Assembly (NCBI GenBank): GCA_964017235.1
Contig: OZ024928.1
Location: 4,092,001 to 4,156,000, forward strand
Reading direction: 5' to 3'
DNA: 64,000 nt
DNA from: Sabellastarte sp. h YS-2021
Taxonomy: Eukaryota; Annelida; Polychaeta; Sabellida; Sabellidae
In this document: piece by piece, positions 9,094-19,670 of the stretch
Numbering within the stretch: position 1 is the first letter of the stretch
How the letters are laid out: each line of letters opens with the position of its first letter
Notes under the pieces: generated by a model
Seen by the model: the letters and a program-made list of their open reading frames with translations, nothing else
The model's database searches: none
Told to the model about the DNA's origin: nothing
Position numbers and translations under genes: made by a program

Positions 9094-10018
9094 TGTTACA
9101 TATATGGGCACTATATAAGTGCATTGTTTAATCTAAGCTTTATGTCTATATATGGCCATATACGGTAATTGTGTTGTTGATTCTTTTTATGTGTTATGCA
9201 GTACTGATCTATTTATAGACTGGGGAAATTCTTTTGATCACCTCAGTGATTATATCAGTAAGTTTGGGGAAACCCAATTACCAGTAGTCTCTAGAACTTC
9301 CTGGGTGAATCTGGTAACAGGTTTTAAATTCAAGTTAGTTCTGTAACTGTCTAGAAGTTTCCATGCTTATATATAAACACTGTCGACCTGGCCACAGATG
9401 AACATAGTATTCGCTGGCTATATAAAAGGCTGTGTCTTAGAGCTACATTGTACTGTCAACTGGATATATACTTTTGGTGTACTTTATACTTAGTGATTGA
9501 ACTATTACTGGAGGGAACTGGATACAGTGTCTGGATCGATTTGCATTACTTTTTCGTCTGCACAGTGTGTGCACAGAGAGTGGATTTATTGCATTTTGGA
9601 TATTGTCCATATCTTGAAGCAGATAGTACAGTTGTTCAGACTCTCGGAATATTTCTATACAGACATTTGGTGTGATTGAATATCGAAATCATCACAGGAT
9701 CAGGACAGTTTGTGTTATCAGATACTGAACGGACCACAGGATGTGGATATCTGTATTAGTGGACATTAGACGGATCACAGGACAGATCACAGGACAGATT
9801 ACTGGATACAGTGGACAAACTTTACTGTCAGTTACAGCGGCCAGGTCAGATTGGTTTCATTATTGTATCATTGTATGTACTGTTGAGAGCATACCAGTTG
9901 ACTGTAATCTTTATTTTTAATTGTTAAATAAATTTGTTAAGTTAAATTTTTTTGTCTTTTCCTGTTGCAACTTAAAGGTAACCGGTAATTGCTACCGCGC
10001 TTGCCCATCATCGTAACA
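9094..10018 (+). repeat. 3' LTR of the Gmr1-like element
   Basis: The LTR begins TGTTAC right after the polypurine tract and ends GTAACA, giving short inverted ends and 925 bp. A TATA box (TATATAAAA) lies at 9419-9427 and AATAAA at 9927-9932, consistent with U3, R and U5 order. No matching 5' LTR is in the window, so divergence between LTRs cannot be used for dating. Small open frames inside have no supporting features. Confidence 0.8.
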
Positions 10019-10346
10019 GTGTGTATTAAACTCCAACAGGTGATAGTACTCTGGGTTTACCTCAATATGTCTCTGTTGCACAGGAGGTATTATTACATAT
10101 TGACATCCTGTTTGACTATATGCTGAAAATTAAAGTTGGGTTTAAACATACATATAAGATCATTGCATTTGGGTTCGAATTTAGTTTTGTATGAATAACA
10201 TACGCCTGTTGCGGGGAACATGTTACAATAAATTGCTTGACAGATTTTAAGGAAAAATCCAGAAAATATCATTTTCTAAACAAAAGTATATTGCATTCAT
10301 TTGTATAACTAGAAGCTTAGTTGACCTACACAGTGTTCAGTACTTT
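10019..10346. other. Unannotated spacer
   Basis: I see no gene, repeat family or splice structure in this stretch between the Gypsy LTR and the start of the segmental duplication. Confidence 0.4.
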
Positions 10347-10512
10347 ACAAGTCTGCTAGTTTCAGAGTAACAGCTGGTAACATGTACATATCCTGTGTGA
10401 ATGCTCACTCCAAGGAATCACGGTTACTCTTTAACTTATTTGTGGTGGGCAAGGAAGAATAGCCCCAAAAATTGATACAAATCAGATTATTGAATAGATT
10501 TGTATATTCTCG

Positions 10513-10952
10513 TGAGCACCACATAATAATAATAACGATGATGTGATGGGCAGCAGATGATGTTGTGATAAGAAGATGATTTGATGATCACTGGTAAAAA
10601 ATGTGATCACATGATCTTGTGCTTGTCATTGTGGATATTACAACATAATAAGTCACTCTCACCAGCTGATATAGTGATCAAAACTTACTTTGTCCTGATC
10701 ACCAGATGATGTAGTGATCAATACAAAACAAGTAGTGATCACTTGGTGATGTCATGATAATAAGATCATCTGGTGATCTTAACAAAATAAGTTGTCATCA
10801 CTACACCATTTGGTGCTCATAACTTCTGTTGTGATAACCAGAAGATATATGGTGCTCATAGCATCATATTTTGAGCAGCCAGTTGATCTGGTAATCAACA
10901 ATTATTTTATGATGATGGGATGATTTCATCAACTATTGAGCACCACATAATG
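10513..10952. repeat. TGATCA-rich quasi-palindromic block (copy 1)
   Basis: About 430 bp bounded by a direct GAGCACCACATAAT (about 10514 and 10940) and filled with variants of GTGATCAC, GATGATGT and GATCACCAGATGATG on both strands. The same block lies at about 39662-40108 in copy 2, so it predates the duplication. It may be an old MITE or a degenerate satellite; no coding potential is visible. Confidence 0.5.
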
Positions 10953-11039
10953 TAATAAACACTGCACACATCTAGTGATCACAAGACATGTCAACATAAA
11001 AATGACAATGTCCCAATAGGGAGTCCATACCGTTCAATT

Positions 11040-11275
11040 TAATTTATTTGGGGGTTTTACGTCACTTTCCACACTGTACAGGTCATGTCATGACTGGTAG
11101 TTTTGTGGGCAGAGGAAACCAGTACATACAGTTGGTCAAGGTTCTGTACTGTAAAGTGTAAACTGCTGACCATTGGAAAGCAACTACCAACTTTCCCACA
11201 TAAAGTCTGGGGTTTGAACTGCTGACCTCAGGGGTGGAAGGCAAGTGTGATACCACTGTACCACCATGGTCCTCC
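11040..11275 (-). repeat. Old SINE1 copy (copy 1 of duplication)
   Basis: On the minus strand this reads like the SINE1 consensus visible at 19437 and 33033 but with many substitutions. On the plus strand the tail GGGGTTTTACGTCACTTTCC leads and the tRNA-like head trails at about 11225-11275. It is present at the same place in copy 2, so it inserted before the segmental duplication. Confidence 0.75.
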
Positions 11276-12109
11276 ATACCTTTCAAATGATGCATACAAC
11301 ATATTTGTAGGTTGCATAGTTTCAGAAATATTAACAAAAAATCTGCACCTGGACAAATTTGTTGTTAAATATGCACAGTCAGCGGTGCCTAGGAATACAA
11401 ATATACATAAAACTGTTTGTATGTCCCCATATGCTTATGACAAACAATGCTGTTGGTGAACAATAAAGTCCATATGCTACTATCCACAAGTCTGTGAACA
11501 GTACAGACAAATGCAATATGTGTGGTTACTCACATTATGAATAAAAAATCTCTGTCACATGTATTATCTAAAAATAGAATACAGTTCTTAATTTTTAGCT
11601 ATGAGATGACTATCACTGTTCCTACTTTTGTGAATTATGATTGTGTATGTTGGTGGATGTTGTAACATGTTTGTTTGTTCATCTGTTTGCTTGTCCATGT
11701 GCTTAGCTCAACAACTATACTGGGGTCATATTTTCACCCAATATGGAGTATATCTGTTGCTCGTTTCTCCTCAAAAATAATCTGGATTGCAAATCTAGAA
11801 TTGTTGTGATTTTGGGCAAAATCTGCATGTATAACTATTCATCAGATTGGGGTTATATTTTACACAAGAACGTGGGTTGTTTACTCTGGATTGGTTCTCC
11901 TCGATGAGGATCTTTATTAATGATCCTCATCTGAATATGGATCATAATCCAGGGGTTTTATCAGTAGTGAAATTATGTTTGTCTAGACTCCTCTCAAAAC
12001 ATATTGACCAAGAAAAGTACTTTCTGTTGTTTATCGGGTAGGAGATATAAAATGCTTACAAACACATGGTCACTGACTGCAGATGAAACAAACAAACAAA
12101 CCTAAGGTG

Positions 12110-12396
12110 TTGTTTGCAACATGTGATCGATACTGTTTCTGTGCTGAAGAAAAACTTAATAGTTGTAAGGCTCAAATTTAGCAGCTGTGCACAAGGTGAC
12201 CAGAATCAGTTTATGACTGATCTTAAATTAATTATAAATTTTAATTCTAACCTGGACTTTTATAGCACTTAGTCTCTAATTCATTTAACGGATTCTAAGT
12301 GGACAGCACAAAAAAAAAAACAACAGCCAACCAGCTTCAATATTTAGGGACAGAAAAAGAAGCACTACAGAAAATGGCAGATATTGAGACTAAGGT
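12110..12396. other. Copy 1 specific stretch without a gene
   Basis: This part does not align with copy 2, where about 1.36 kb stands in its place. It includes an A10-type run at about 12309-12320. I see no gene, repeat family or splice structure in it. Confidence 0.35.
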
Positions 12397-12633
12397 GATG
12401 ATTCCACCATGTTTATATTTTATACACAAAATAATAACATATCATATAGAGATAAGTGGGCAATTCAAACTGACGAATTATTCATTATTGCTCTAGTAAA
12501 ACCAGTTACACTCTATACTGCAGTTTAGAAAAGAGCACTTAGAGAATTCATAATACTGCTTATGAACAGAATTATAAAAATCCTTTTAAAAATTCTTGGA
12601 TCCACAAGATGGTTTGGATTGCTACCACAATCA

Positions 12634-13107
12634 AACCATCTGTTCATTGTGCCACCATTGACATTTCTTGGATATTACAATCCACGGGACTAGTACAACA
12701 GTTTTACTTGACAAATTTATTTGACAATTGAAATATTAATTACAGTCAACTGAGATACTCCTAGTATTTTTTGTTTATTTGGGGTTTTACGTCGCTTTCA
12801 ACACTGTACAGGTCATATCACGACGAGTAGTTGGAAGGGCAGAGGAAACCAGTACATAGAGTTCGCTAGGGTTGTGTACTGTAAACTGCCGACCAACGGC
12901 AAGCAACTACCAGCTTTCCCACTTACGGCCATGACGGGGATCGAACCCCGGCCGCAGAGGTGGGAGGCGAGAGTGTTAAACCATCTGTTCATTGTGCCAC
13001 CATTGACATTTTTTGGATATTACAATCCACGGGACTAGTACAACAGTTTTACTTGACAAATTTATTTGACAATTGAAATATTAATTACAGTCAACTGAGA
13101 TACTCCT
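12634..13107. repeat. About 130-bp direct repeat flanking a SINE1
   Basis: The segment from AACCATCTGTTCATTG to ACTCCTAGTA occurs at about 12637-12765 and again at about 12979-13108, with a SINE1 between. Copy 2 has it once (about 42886-43004). It is far longer than a normal SINE target duplication. Confidence 0.8.
12768..12978 (-). repeat. SINE1, minus strand, 5' truncated
   Basis: Nearly identical to the complement of 19437-19670, including the B box region GGTTCGATCCCCGTCATGGC read on the minus strand and the tail ending ACGTAAAACCCCAAATAAAC. The first bases of the tRNA-like head (the A box) are lost at GAGTGTTAAACC. It is absent from copy 2, so it inserted after the duplication. Confidence 0.85.
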
Positions 13108-13574
13108 AGTAGTTCATACAATAATGAAACCAAGCTGACCTGACCACAGTCCTATCCATGTAATTAAAAGTTAAACAAGTTTGCCCACTGTATCCAGCAA
13201 TCTATCCTGTGATCAATTGGGCATCCACAAACAGAAAATGTCTGTATCCAGATGTTTAGAATGTCTGTACTCTGACGTTTCTTCCAAGATGTGAACAATA
13301 TCCAAGATACAGCAATCCAATGTCTGTATCCAACTGATCAGTATATTTCCCACTCTGTTTCCAGTATGCAGCAAATCCACTCTCTGATGGATTTACACAC
13401 TATATCCAGTTCACTCCAGTAGACTGGAGAAAAAAATTTTAATTTTTGGCCTCTGTTGGTCTGGCAATGCACTTCTTTTTCAACTAATCCATAAAGTAGA
13501 TTTGTCATCATTTCATATTTTGTTTTAGTGATACATTTTTTGCCATACATATATTTCCTAAAATTTTCTCCAAA

Positions 13575-15349
13575 ATGCACCTCTTGCATTTTGCCGTTTA
13601 CCTCATATTAACTGGCATCAGAGTCTGTGACTCATCTGAACCTACCATGCACTCAGGTCATCCTGTGATCACTGAGTCGGGAATTCACCCATGTGCTGAT
13701 AGCATAAATTACGCCTATCTGGCTATCCAGGGTCACTGTCAAAGGGTGACACATAGCTTCTGGAATGTCAGTCCATGGACATCATTGCTCCTAGTTCTTT
13801 TGGGTGATATCAGTCTCAATCCAGGCCCTGCTTCTAGATCTCTTAATGGTTGTCTTCTCAACATTAGATCCATCAGAAATAAATCAGCTTCCTTTCTGGA
13901 GTTCGTCAAAGATAACAATGCTGATCTCATAGCTGTTACTGAGACATGGCTTAGGCCAGAGGATACTGAAGGTTTCATCTCTAGTATCACCCCTCCTGGT
14001 TATAAGTTCACTCATGTTCCTCGAAATGTCAAGAAAGGGGGCGGAGTTGGCTTTTTCATCAAGGAGGACCTGAGTTTTGAGCAAGTTTCAAAAAACAATT
14101 GTCAGGCTTTTGAAAGTATTTTGATCCAGATTAGCACTGAGGGTGCTAAAGATATTTCATGTGCTCTACAGACCCCCAAATCTTTCAAAGTTGCAATTCC
14201 TAGACGAATTTGGCATGTTCCTCGAGGGTGCTGCTTTGTCAGGCTGTGAAAACATCCTCCTTGGTGATCTTAATTTTCATCTGGATCAACATGACACCTG
14301 GACACTGAAATTTTATGACCTTCTTGAGCAATTTAGTTTTACACAACTTGTTAATACACCCACACATATTCAGGGTCACATTTTGGATGCTCTATGTGTG
14401 AGGGATTCTTTCTCCTGGGCCATTAGTCCCAAAGTTATTGGAGGACTATCAGACAATCAGGCAATCATATTTAACCTTACTTTCCCCGTCAGAGAGTCCT
14501 GTAAGTTTCAACATATTTCCAACCGTAAAATTCACAAGATAAATATTCTAGACTTCAGAGCAGATATCCTGAAATCTGACCTCATTAGATGCCCCTATAA
14601 AACTGCCAGTCTTCTGAGTCATCAATACTTTAATACCTTGAGAAGCCTCCTTGACAAACATGCCCCAATGAAGAAGAAAAACTTTCCAAGACATGCTGAG
14701 ACTGGTTTCATGAACTGTGACATCCTCAACGACTCAAGAGGAAATATGAAAGGGCATGGCGCCGTTAAAACTCAGCCAGTAATCGTAGTCGAAACTGGGC
14801 TGCGATCAATCAATATAACTTCCTGCTTGAGAAGCTCAAAATGTAACCATTATTCCAACATGGTGGCTGAAAATCAAGGAAATCCTAAGGCTTTGTGGAA
14901 CTGTTTCAAAAAGATTTTACACAGGTCCTCTGTTGCTGTTCTACCAGACTGTACAAATAAAACCGACCTTGCGAACACCTTTTGTAAGTTTTTCTCTGAT
15001 AAAATCCTTAAAATAAGATCCACACTGCAGTCATCAACACCATCTTCAGTCACTAGACCCAATTCCACTAAAAATACACTGTCCTCTTTCACACCTGTGT
15101 CCGAGGAAAGCCTACTCAAAATTCTAAAGTCCTCACCATCCAAATCTTGTGACCTGGACCCTATCCCAACGTCACTGGTCAAGGAGTGTGCTGATATTCT
15201 CATCACTTCCATCACTAAAATTGTAAATTATTCAATCGAAGAAGGTAGTTTTCCCAACTGTTTTAAGATGGCACATGTCACCCCCCTCCATAAGAAGCTA
15301 AGCCTTGATAGAAATAGCCTCAAAAATTATAGGCCAGTGTCAAACCTTA
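13575..15349 (+). pseudogene. LINE A endonuclease and RT N-terminal part, with 2A-like motif
   Basis: Residues 71-85 of the first frame read LLLVLLGDISLNPGP, a 2A-like ribosome-skipping signature, just ahead of the AP endonuclease (LNIRSIRNK, TETWL). After a frameshift near 14150 the endonuclease continues with LLGDLNFHLD and LSDNQAI; the usual catalytic SDH is SDN here. The pre-RT region ends KSCDLDPIPTSLVKE, VTPLHKK and LKNYRPVSNL, where the nested element interrupts the frame. The endonuclease would nick the target and the RT would copy RNA at the nick; the protein is no longer makeable as one piece. Confidence 0.85.
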
Positions 15350-15788
15350 TGTAATATCCTCACATATATCAGTTCTATTAATACCTGGGCTTCCGGGGAT
15401 TCCCTTTAGCTCAGCTGGTTAAAGAGCTAGACTTGTGTTTATATCTGTGTGTAATCAGAAGGCTGTGAGTTCGAGACACAGCAGAACCAATCAATAATTT
15501 CTCCCTTCCCACTACATGGTGAGATGCCTAAAGATCCTTCCCTCTCAAAGCCAAGCTAGTAAAGCGTAATAATGTAGTCATGTAAGACCTGAGGACAGGT
15601 CTTTCCTTGGAGGGGTGGTATGTAATATCCTCACATATATCAGTTCTATTAATACCTGGGCTTCTGGGGATTCCCCTTTAGCTCAGCTGGTTAAAGAGCT
15701 AGACTTGTGTTTATATCTGTGTGTAATCAGAAGGCTGTGAGTTCGAGACACAGCAGAACCAATCAATAATTTCTCCCTTCCCACTACA
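15350..15788 (+). mobile_element. Miniature LTR-type element (TRIM-like) with tRNA-like sequence in its repeats
   Basis: Two nearly identical direct repeats, 15350-15516 (167 bp) and 15621-15788 (168 bp), each begin TGTAATATCC and end CCCACTACA, so the ends are TG...CA. Between them are 104 bp that start TGGTGAGATGCC, where a tRNA primer-binding site would be, and end GGAGGGGTGGTA, a purine-rich run where a polypurine tract would be. The whole is flanked by CTTA at 15346-15349 and 15789-15792, a 4-bp target duplication inside the LINE RT frame. Each repeat has an A-box-like TAGCTCAGCTGG and a B-box-like GAGTTCGAGAC. A tandemly duplicated SINE is the alternative, but it would not explain the ends and target site. 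Confidence 0.75.
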
Positions 15789-15792
15789 CTTA

Positions 15793-17300
15793 GTTTTATA
15801 TCAAAGCTTATCTAGAAAGTTGTGGCAAACCAGCTAAACAAATTCCTTTCATACGAGGGTCTCTTAAATGTCAACCAGTCTGCTTATAAGAGTTCCCACT
15901 CCACTGAAACCGCATTGTTGAAGATTCAAAACCATATAGCTTTCTCAGTGGACTCAGGAAAGGCAGTGGCCCTGCATTATTAGACCTGTCAGCGGCGTTT
16001 GACACTATTGACCATTCCCTTTTATATGATTGCTTGCATGACTGGTTTGGTCTAGATGGCACTGTCTTGTTGTGGATCAAATCGTACCTTTCAAACCGAA
16101 AACAAAAAATTAAAATAGGTGATAGTTTCTCTGAGGCGGTAATTCTCCCTTTCGGAGTCCCCCAAGGCTCCGTATTGGGTCCTCTCCTTTTTACCCTTTA
16201 CACTAGTCCCCTCAGTCAAGTTATTTCTAAATTCAATGTTACTCATCACCTATATGCTGATGGCACCCAGATCTACTTAGCAGTTGACTCCAGGAACTTT
16301 GATTCTAGCTTGGAAGAGCTGACCGAGTGTCTCAAGTCAGTACAGGAGTGGATGGTTGGTGTTAAGCTAAAACTAAACCCAGAAAAAAACGAATTTATCA
16401 TCATAGGTCAAAAAGCCACCAGAGAGTCGCTTGCACCAAATTTCCCTGTTCCACTCCTCCAAAACAATATTTCTCCATTGGTGGAAGTAAAGAATCTGGG
16501 TGTTATCTAGCTTGGAAGAGCTGACCGAGTGTCTCAAGTCAGTACAGGAGTGGATCGTTGGTGTTAAGCTAAAACTAAACCCAGAAAAAAACGAATTTAT
16601 CATCATAGGTCAAAAAGCCACCAGAGAGTCGCTTGCACCAAATTTCCCTGTTCCACTCCTCCATAACAATATCTTTCCATCGGTGGAAGTAAAGAATCTG
16701 GGTGTTATCTTTGACTCAGACAACTCCTTTGACAATCATGTTGCCAAGGTTTGCCGAGCATGTTACTATCATCTTCGCGATTTGCGACAAATTCGCAAAT
16801 TCCTAAGTAATGAAACTGTAATACTTCTGGCAAATGCTATGGTCAGTAGTCGTCTGGACTACTGTAACTCTTTACTTTATGGGGTAAGCAAGTCCAACAT
16901 AGCTAAGCTACAGAGAGTCCAGAATGCTCTTTGCCGCATCATCTTCAGACTTGACAAAATGAGTCATGTTACACCCTTTTTGAAAAAAACTCCACTGGCT
17001 TCCAATTCAACATCGTATCATTTTTAAGTATAATCTCCTGGTATTCAAGGCTATCAATCTTTCACAGCCCCCATATCTCTCACCTTTAATAAGATCGAGC
17101 AGTCTTACTCGCGGCAACAGGCTATCTGTCTCCTCAACCCGCCCTAAGAAGCACATAGGCAGGCGAGGCTTTGCAGTAGCTGCACCAGCTGAATGGAACA
17201 AGCTGCCACAAACTGTCAGATCTGAGCAAACAATAGATCGTTTCAGAAGCCAGCTAAAGACACACTTGTTTAGGCTGGCATACCCCCACCTTAGTTATAC
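15793..17300 (+). pseudogene. LINE A reverse transcriptase, C-terminal part
   Basis: The RT resumes after the nested element. Visible blocks are LLDLSAAFDTIDHSLL (motif A), GVPQGSVLGPLLFTLY (motif B) and YADGTQIYL at about 16254-16280, where the second Asp of the usual YADD is Gly, which would abolish catalysis. A 202-bp tandem duplication at 16304-16707 shifts the frame. Downstream come VKNLGVIFD, SRLDYCNSLLYG and LQRVQNALCRII, the conserved C-terminal blocks of CR1/L2-type proteins. Confidence 0.85.
16304..16707 (+). repeat. 202-bp tandem duplication inside LINE A
   Basis: The sequence from TCTAGCTTGGAAGAG to GGGTGTTATC occurs twice with a period of 202 bases, which is not a multiple of three. 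The two copies differ at a few positions only. It arose after insertion or in the source copy and inactivates the RT frame. Confidence 0.85.
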
Positions 17301-18433
17301 CCTGGCGGGCGCTTTTTAGATGTCGACCCATGCCTGTCTCTGGACTCTCCCTTCTTGGACATAAACGCATTAGAGGATTGGTATCAATTTTGCGCTATAT
17401 AAATCCTACTATTATTATTATTATTATTAGTAAAGGTTCACCACAAAATGCATAAAACAAGCAATATGTATCCATTTGACACACAGGCAAATAAATCTAT
17501 AGTTGGATCTAGCAATTTCAAATACCTCTGTCCTTACAGCACACCACTTCAAGACAAAACTAACTGCGGTCAGGCTTTCCACCCTTTATATACTGCTCTG
17601 GCTTCCAGAATGTTCTAGAGAGAAATGTAAACAATATAGACACCAGAAGGTTCTAGAAACTAAGACATTTCCCCAAATCTATAAATAGATCGTGCCAGCA
17701 GAGTGCAAGAAAGATCAGTACCAACTAGACCAGTTTTGTGGAAAAAAATCACTAACTCAATGTTCTTATATGGTAAAAGACCTCTGCAGCCACACACAAC
17801 ATTGTCCTTTAAAAATGCCCTTATATGTAACATGAAAATTGCATCAAAATCCTTCAATAATCTTTCAAGTTATTTTTCAAACAGACAAATTTAATACACC
17901 ATGCCAAAATCATAACCTGCTTGACACAGAAAAATATTAATTGGACTATTGCATCAATCCCACAGATGGCAGTTCTGAGGACCTGTTGCAATGTGATATA
18001 GTCTGGTTTCTGACCACTTTACTCTGCAATAAAAGGTCAGGTAGCGCCCACCATTTTGAAAACTTGGCTTCCGTAGTTGCACATAGCAATGACCAAAAAG
18101 AAATTAAATATAATATATTTCTAGAGAACATATTTGGTGCACATTTTCACAGTTCATCCCCCTTTTACCACATAATGATATCGCATAATAATTAAACAAC
18201 ATGTGTGATAAATAAAAAATGTGCATCAGTATAAGTGTTGTCGATCTCCTATTATCACCCAAAATATATATTTGCTTCTAAAGATTATTGTCATCCCAAA
18301 ATATTTTTAAGCTTTATTGGCAATATCAATGTTATAACTTCCATAATATATGGTAAAAATATTTTGAATGCATACAAAATTGATGTAAACAATTAAAATT
18401 TGATCGAGGTTTCCCTATACATGACGGGTATTA

Positions 18434-19278
18434 GTGCACTCTTTTGGCTACTCAGCACTGGTACTTACTACTTCACATCCCGAAAAAATGTGGTTAAAAA
18501 TCCAAAGAACTGTTTCACGGGTATTTAGCACCACCTCAAGACTTCAAAAAGAATGTAGAATTAATAAGCAAAGGTCATTGTAGGTGATACCAGTGTCTTT
18601 ATTAATAAAGTAGACTGGTACCCCATCAACAATAGGCTCATTCCGGTGGTCGATAAAATACTTGCAGTACTTATTTTTTTGTGTTCCGGTGGTACCTTAC
18701 TATGAGTAAAATAAGTATTGAACTGATTGTTATATCTCGCCAAATTTGTATGAGAAGTATTTACAGTACTTTATTACAAACACCACAAGAATGAGCGTAA
18801 ATGAAAATTTACAAAAATAAACAATATTTCTACCACTTCAAAGAAAATTTATTACATTTTCCAGTGCTTTTTATTTGGTAAAAATCTATAAAGTATTTTC
18901 AGTCATTTTATTTATGAAGATGGAGACAAAAATTCACCTATCTTCGCCAACCATGTGCATTTGTTTATGTGCTGTCGAGGTTTGTTTACACCGGAAGAAC
19001 AGAACTACCAATAGGCTCATTTGCCGCCATTTTATATACCCAATACTTACTTATTTCATTCCAGTGGTACTTATTGAAAAAGATTATCGTAGCTGCTGCG
19101 CAGGTGGGCGTGGTTTAGAGAAATAAGTATCACCGGAATATGCCTAATATGATACTGGCTATGAATGGGACATAGAAAACCCTAACTGTGACCTTTCACT
19201 TTTGTGTGAACAGCATACATCCAAAATCACAGGCAAAAATAGAAATACTGAATTCTATTAGATTTATTATTGAATAGA
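18434..19278. mobile_element. Copy 1 specific insert with a MITE-like core
   Basis: Copy 2 runs straight from GACGGGTATTA to GAGGTTTAGTG, so about 845 bp are inserted or deleted here. Inside, 18633 (TAGGCTCATTCCGGTGG) and the complement of 19146 (TAGGCATATTCCGGTGA) form imperfect terminal inverted repeats bounding 514 bp. There is no coding capacity. It may be a non-autonomous DNA transposon nested in another insert. Confidence 0.45.
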
Positions 19279-19436
19279 AAGGTTTAGTGTTATGTTTTTG
19301 GCTATTAAAACGTAAACGCAAACTTATTTACGTCAGCAGTAGATATGGATCAAGTGATATTTAGCATTTTAGGGGTTAATTACATTACGTTTTATACGTA
19401 AAGAGTGACTTCCTTACGTTCACTCACCCCTATCTA

Positions 19437-19670
19437 GGGGCCACGGTGGCAGAGTGGTAACACTCTCGCCTCCCACCTCTGCGGCCGGGGTTCGATCCCC
19501 GTCATGGCCGTAAGTGGGAAAGCTGGTAGTTGCTTGCCGTTGGTCGGCAGTTTACAGTACAGAACCCTAGCGAACTATATGTACTGGTTTCCTCTGCCCT
19601 TCCAACTACCTGTCGTGATATGACCTGTACAGTGTTGAAAGCGACGTAAAACCCCAAATAAACAAACAAA
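19437..19670 (+). repeat. SINE1, full-length, with 15-bp target duplication
   Basis: 234 bp. The head is tRNA-like, with A-box-like TGGCAGAGTGGTAACA and B-box GGTTCGATCCCC. The body includes GGTAGTTGCTTGCCGTTGG and the tail ends GACGTAAAACCCC AAATAAACAAACAAA. It is flanked by ACTCACCCCTATCTA at 19422-19436 and 19671-19685. Copy 2 has a single uninterrupted version of that site near 45931-45947. It would have been transcribed by RNA polymerase III and mobilised by a LINE. Confidence 0.92.

Larger units (their letters stand above)
6067..10018 (+). mobile_element. Gmr1-like Ty3/Gypsy LTR retrotransposon, decayed, split by the DIRS element
   Basis: The order read 5' to 3' is end of protease, integrase, reverse transcriptase, RNase H, polypurine tract, 3' LTR. 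Integrase before RT is the reverse of ordinary Gypsy elements and is the hallmark of the Gmr1 group first described in fish and other deuterostomes. The protease reads directly into the DIRS right end, so gag and the 5' LTR should lie upstream of the window. At least six frame changes and an in-frame TAG at 6499-6501 show it is dead. The reverse transcriptase also has an internal deletion. Confidence 0.85.
13420..17430 (+). mobile_element. CR1/L2-like non-LTR retrotransposon (LINE A), inactive
   Basis: Copy 2 lacks this segment: its sequence passes straight from CACTCCAG to AAAGTTCACCAC, which defines the edges. The order is a 2A-like leader, AP endonuclease and reverse transcriptase, then a 3' end reading GCGCTATATAAATCCT followed by (ATT)n, a typical CR1/L2-style microsatellite tail. 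No ORF1 is seen. It is disrupted by frameshifts, by a nested 439-bp LTR-type miniature element and by a 202-bp tandem duplication. Clade assignment rests on RT and endonuclease motifs and the tail, not on a tree. Confidence 0.85.

Noticed and set aside
9152-9675. Small open frames inside the Gypsy LTR
   Set aside because: They lie within U3/R with TATA and poly(A) signals; no domains.
11847-12041. A 64-codon open frame identical in translation to 41001-41195, as if conserved coding
   Set aside because: The identity comes from the segmental duplication, which is equally similar in flanking noncoding sequence; there are no motifs or gene structure.
15400-15490. A functional tRNA gene in each repeat of the miniature element
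   Set aside because: The D-arm and T-arm fit, but the anticodon region is long and irregular and the acceptor ends do not pair convincingly; it is duplicated as part of the repeats.
19440-19515. A functional tRNA gene
   Set aside because: A and B boxes are present, but the body continues into a dispersed 234-bp repeat with a target duplication, and the same sequence recurs at 33033 and 12768. It is a SINE head.
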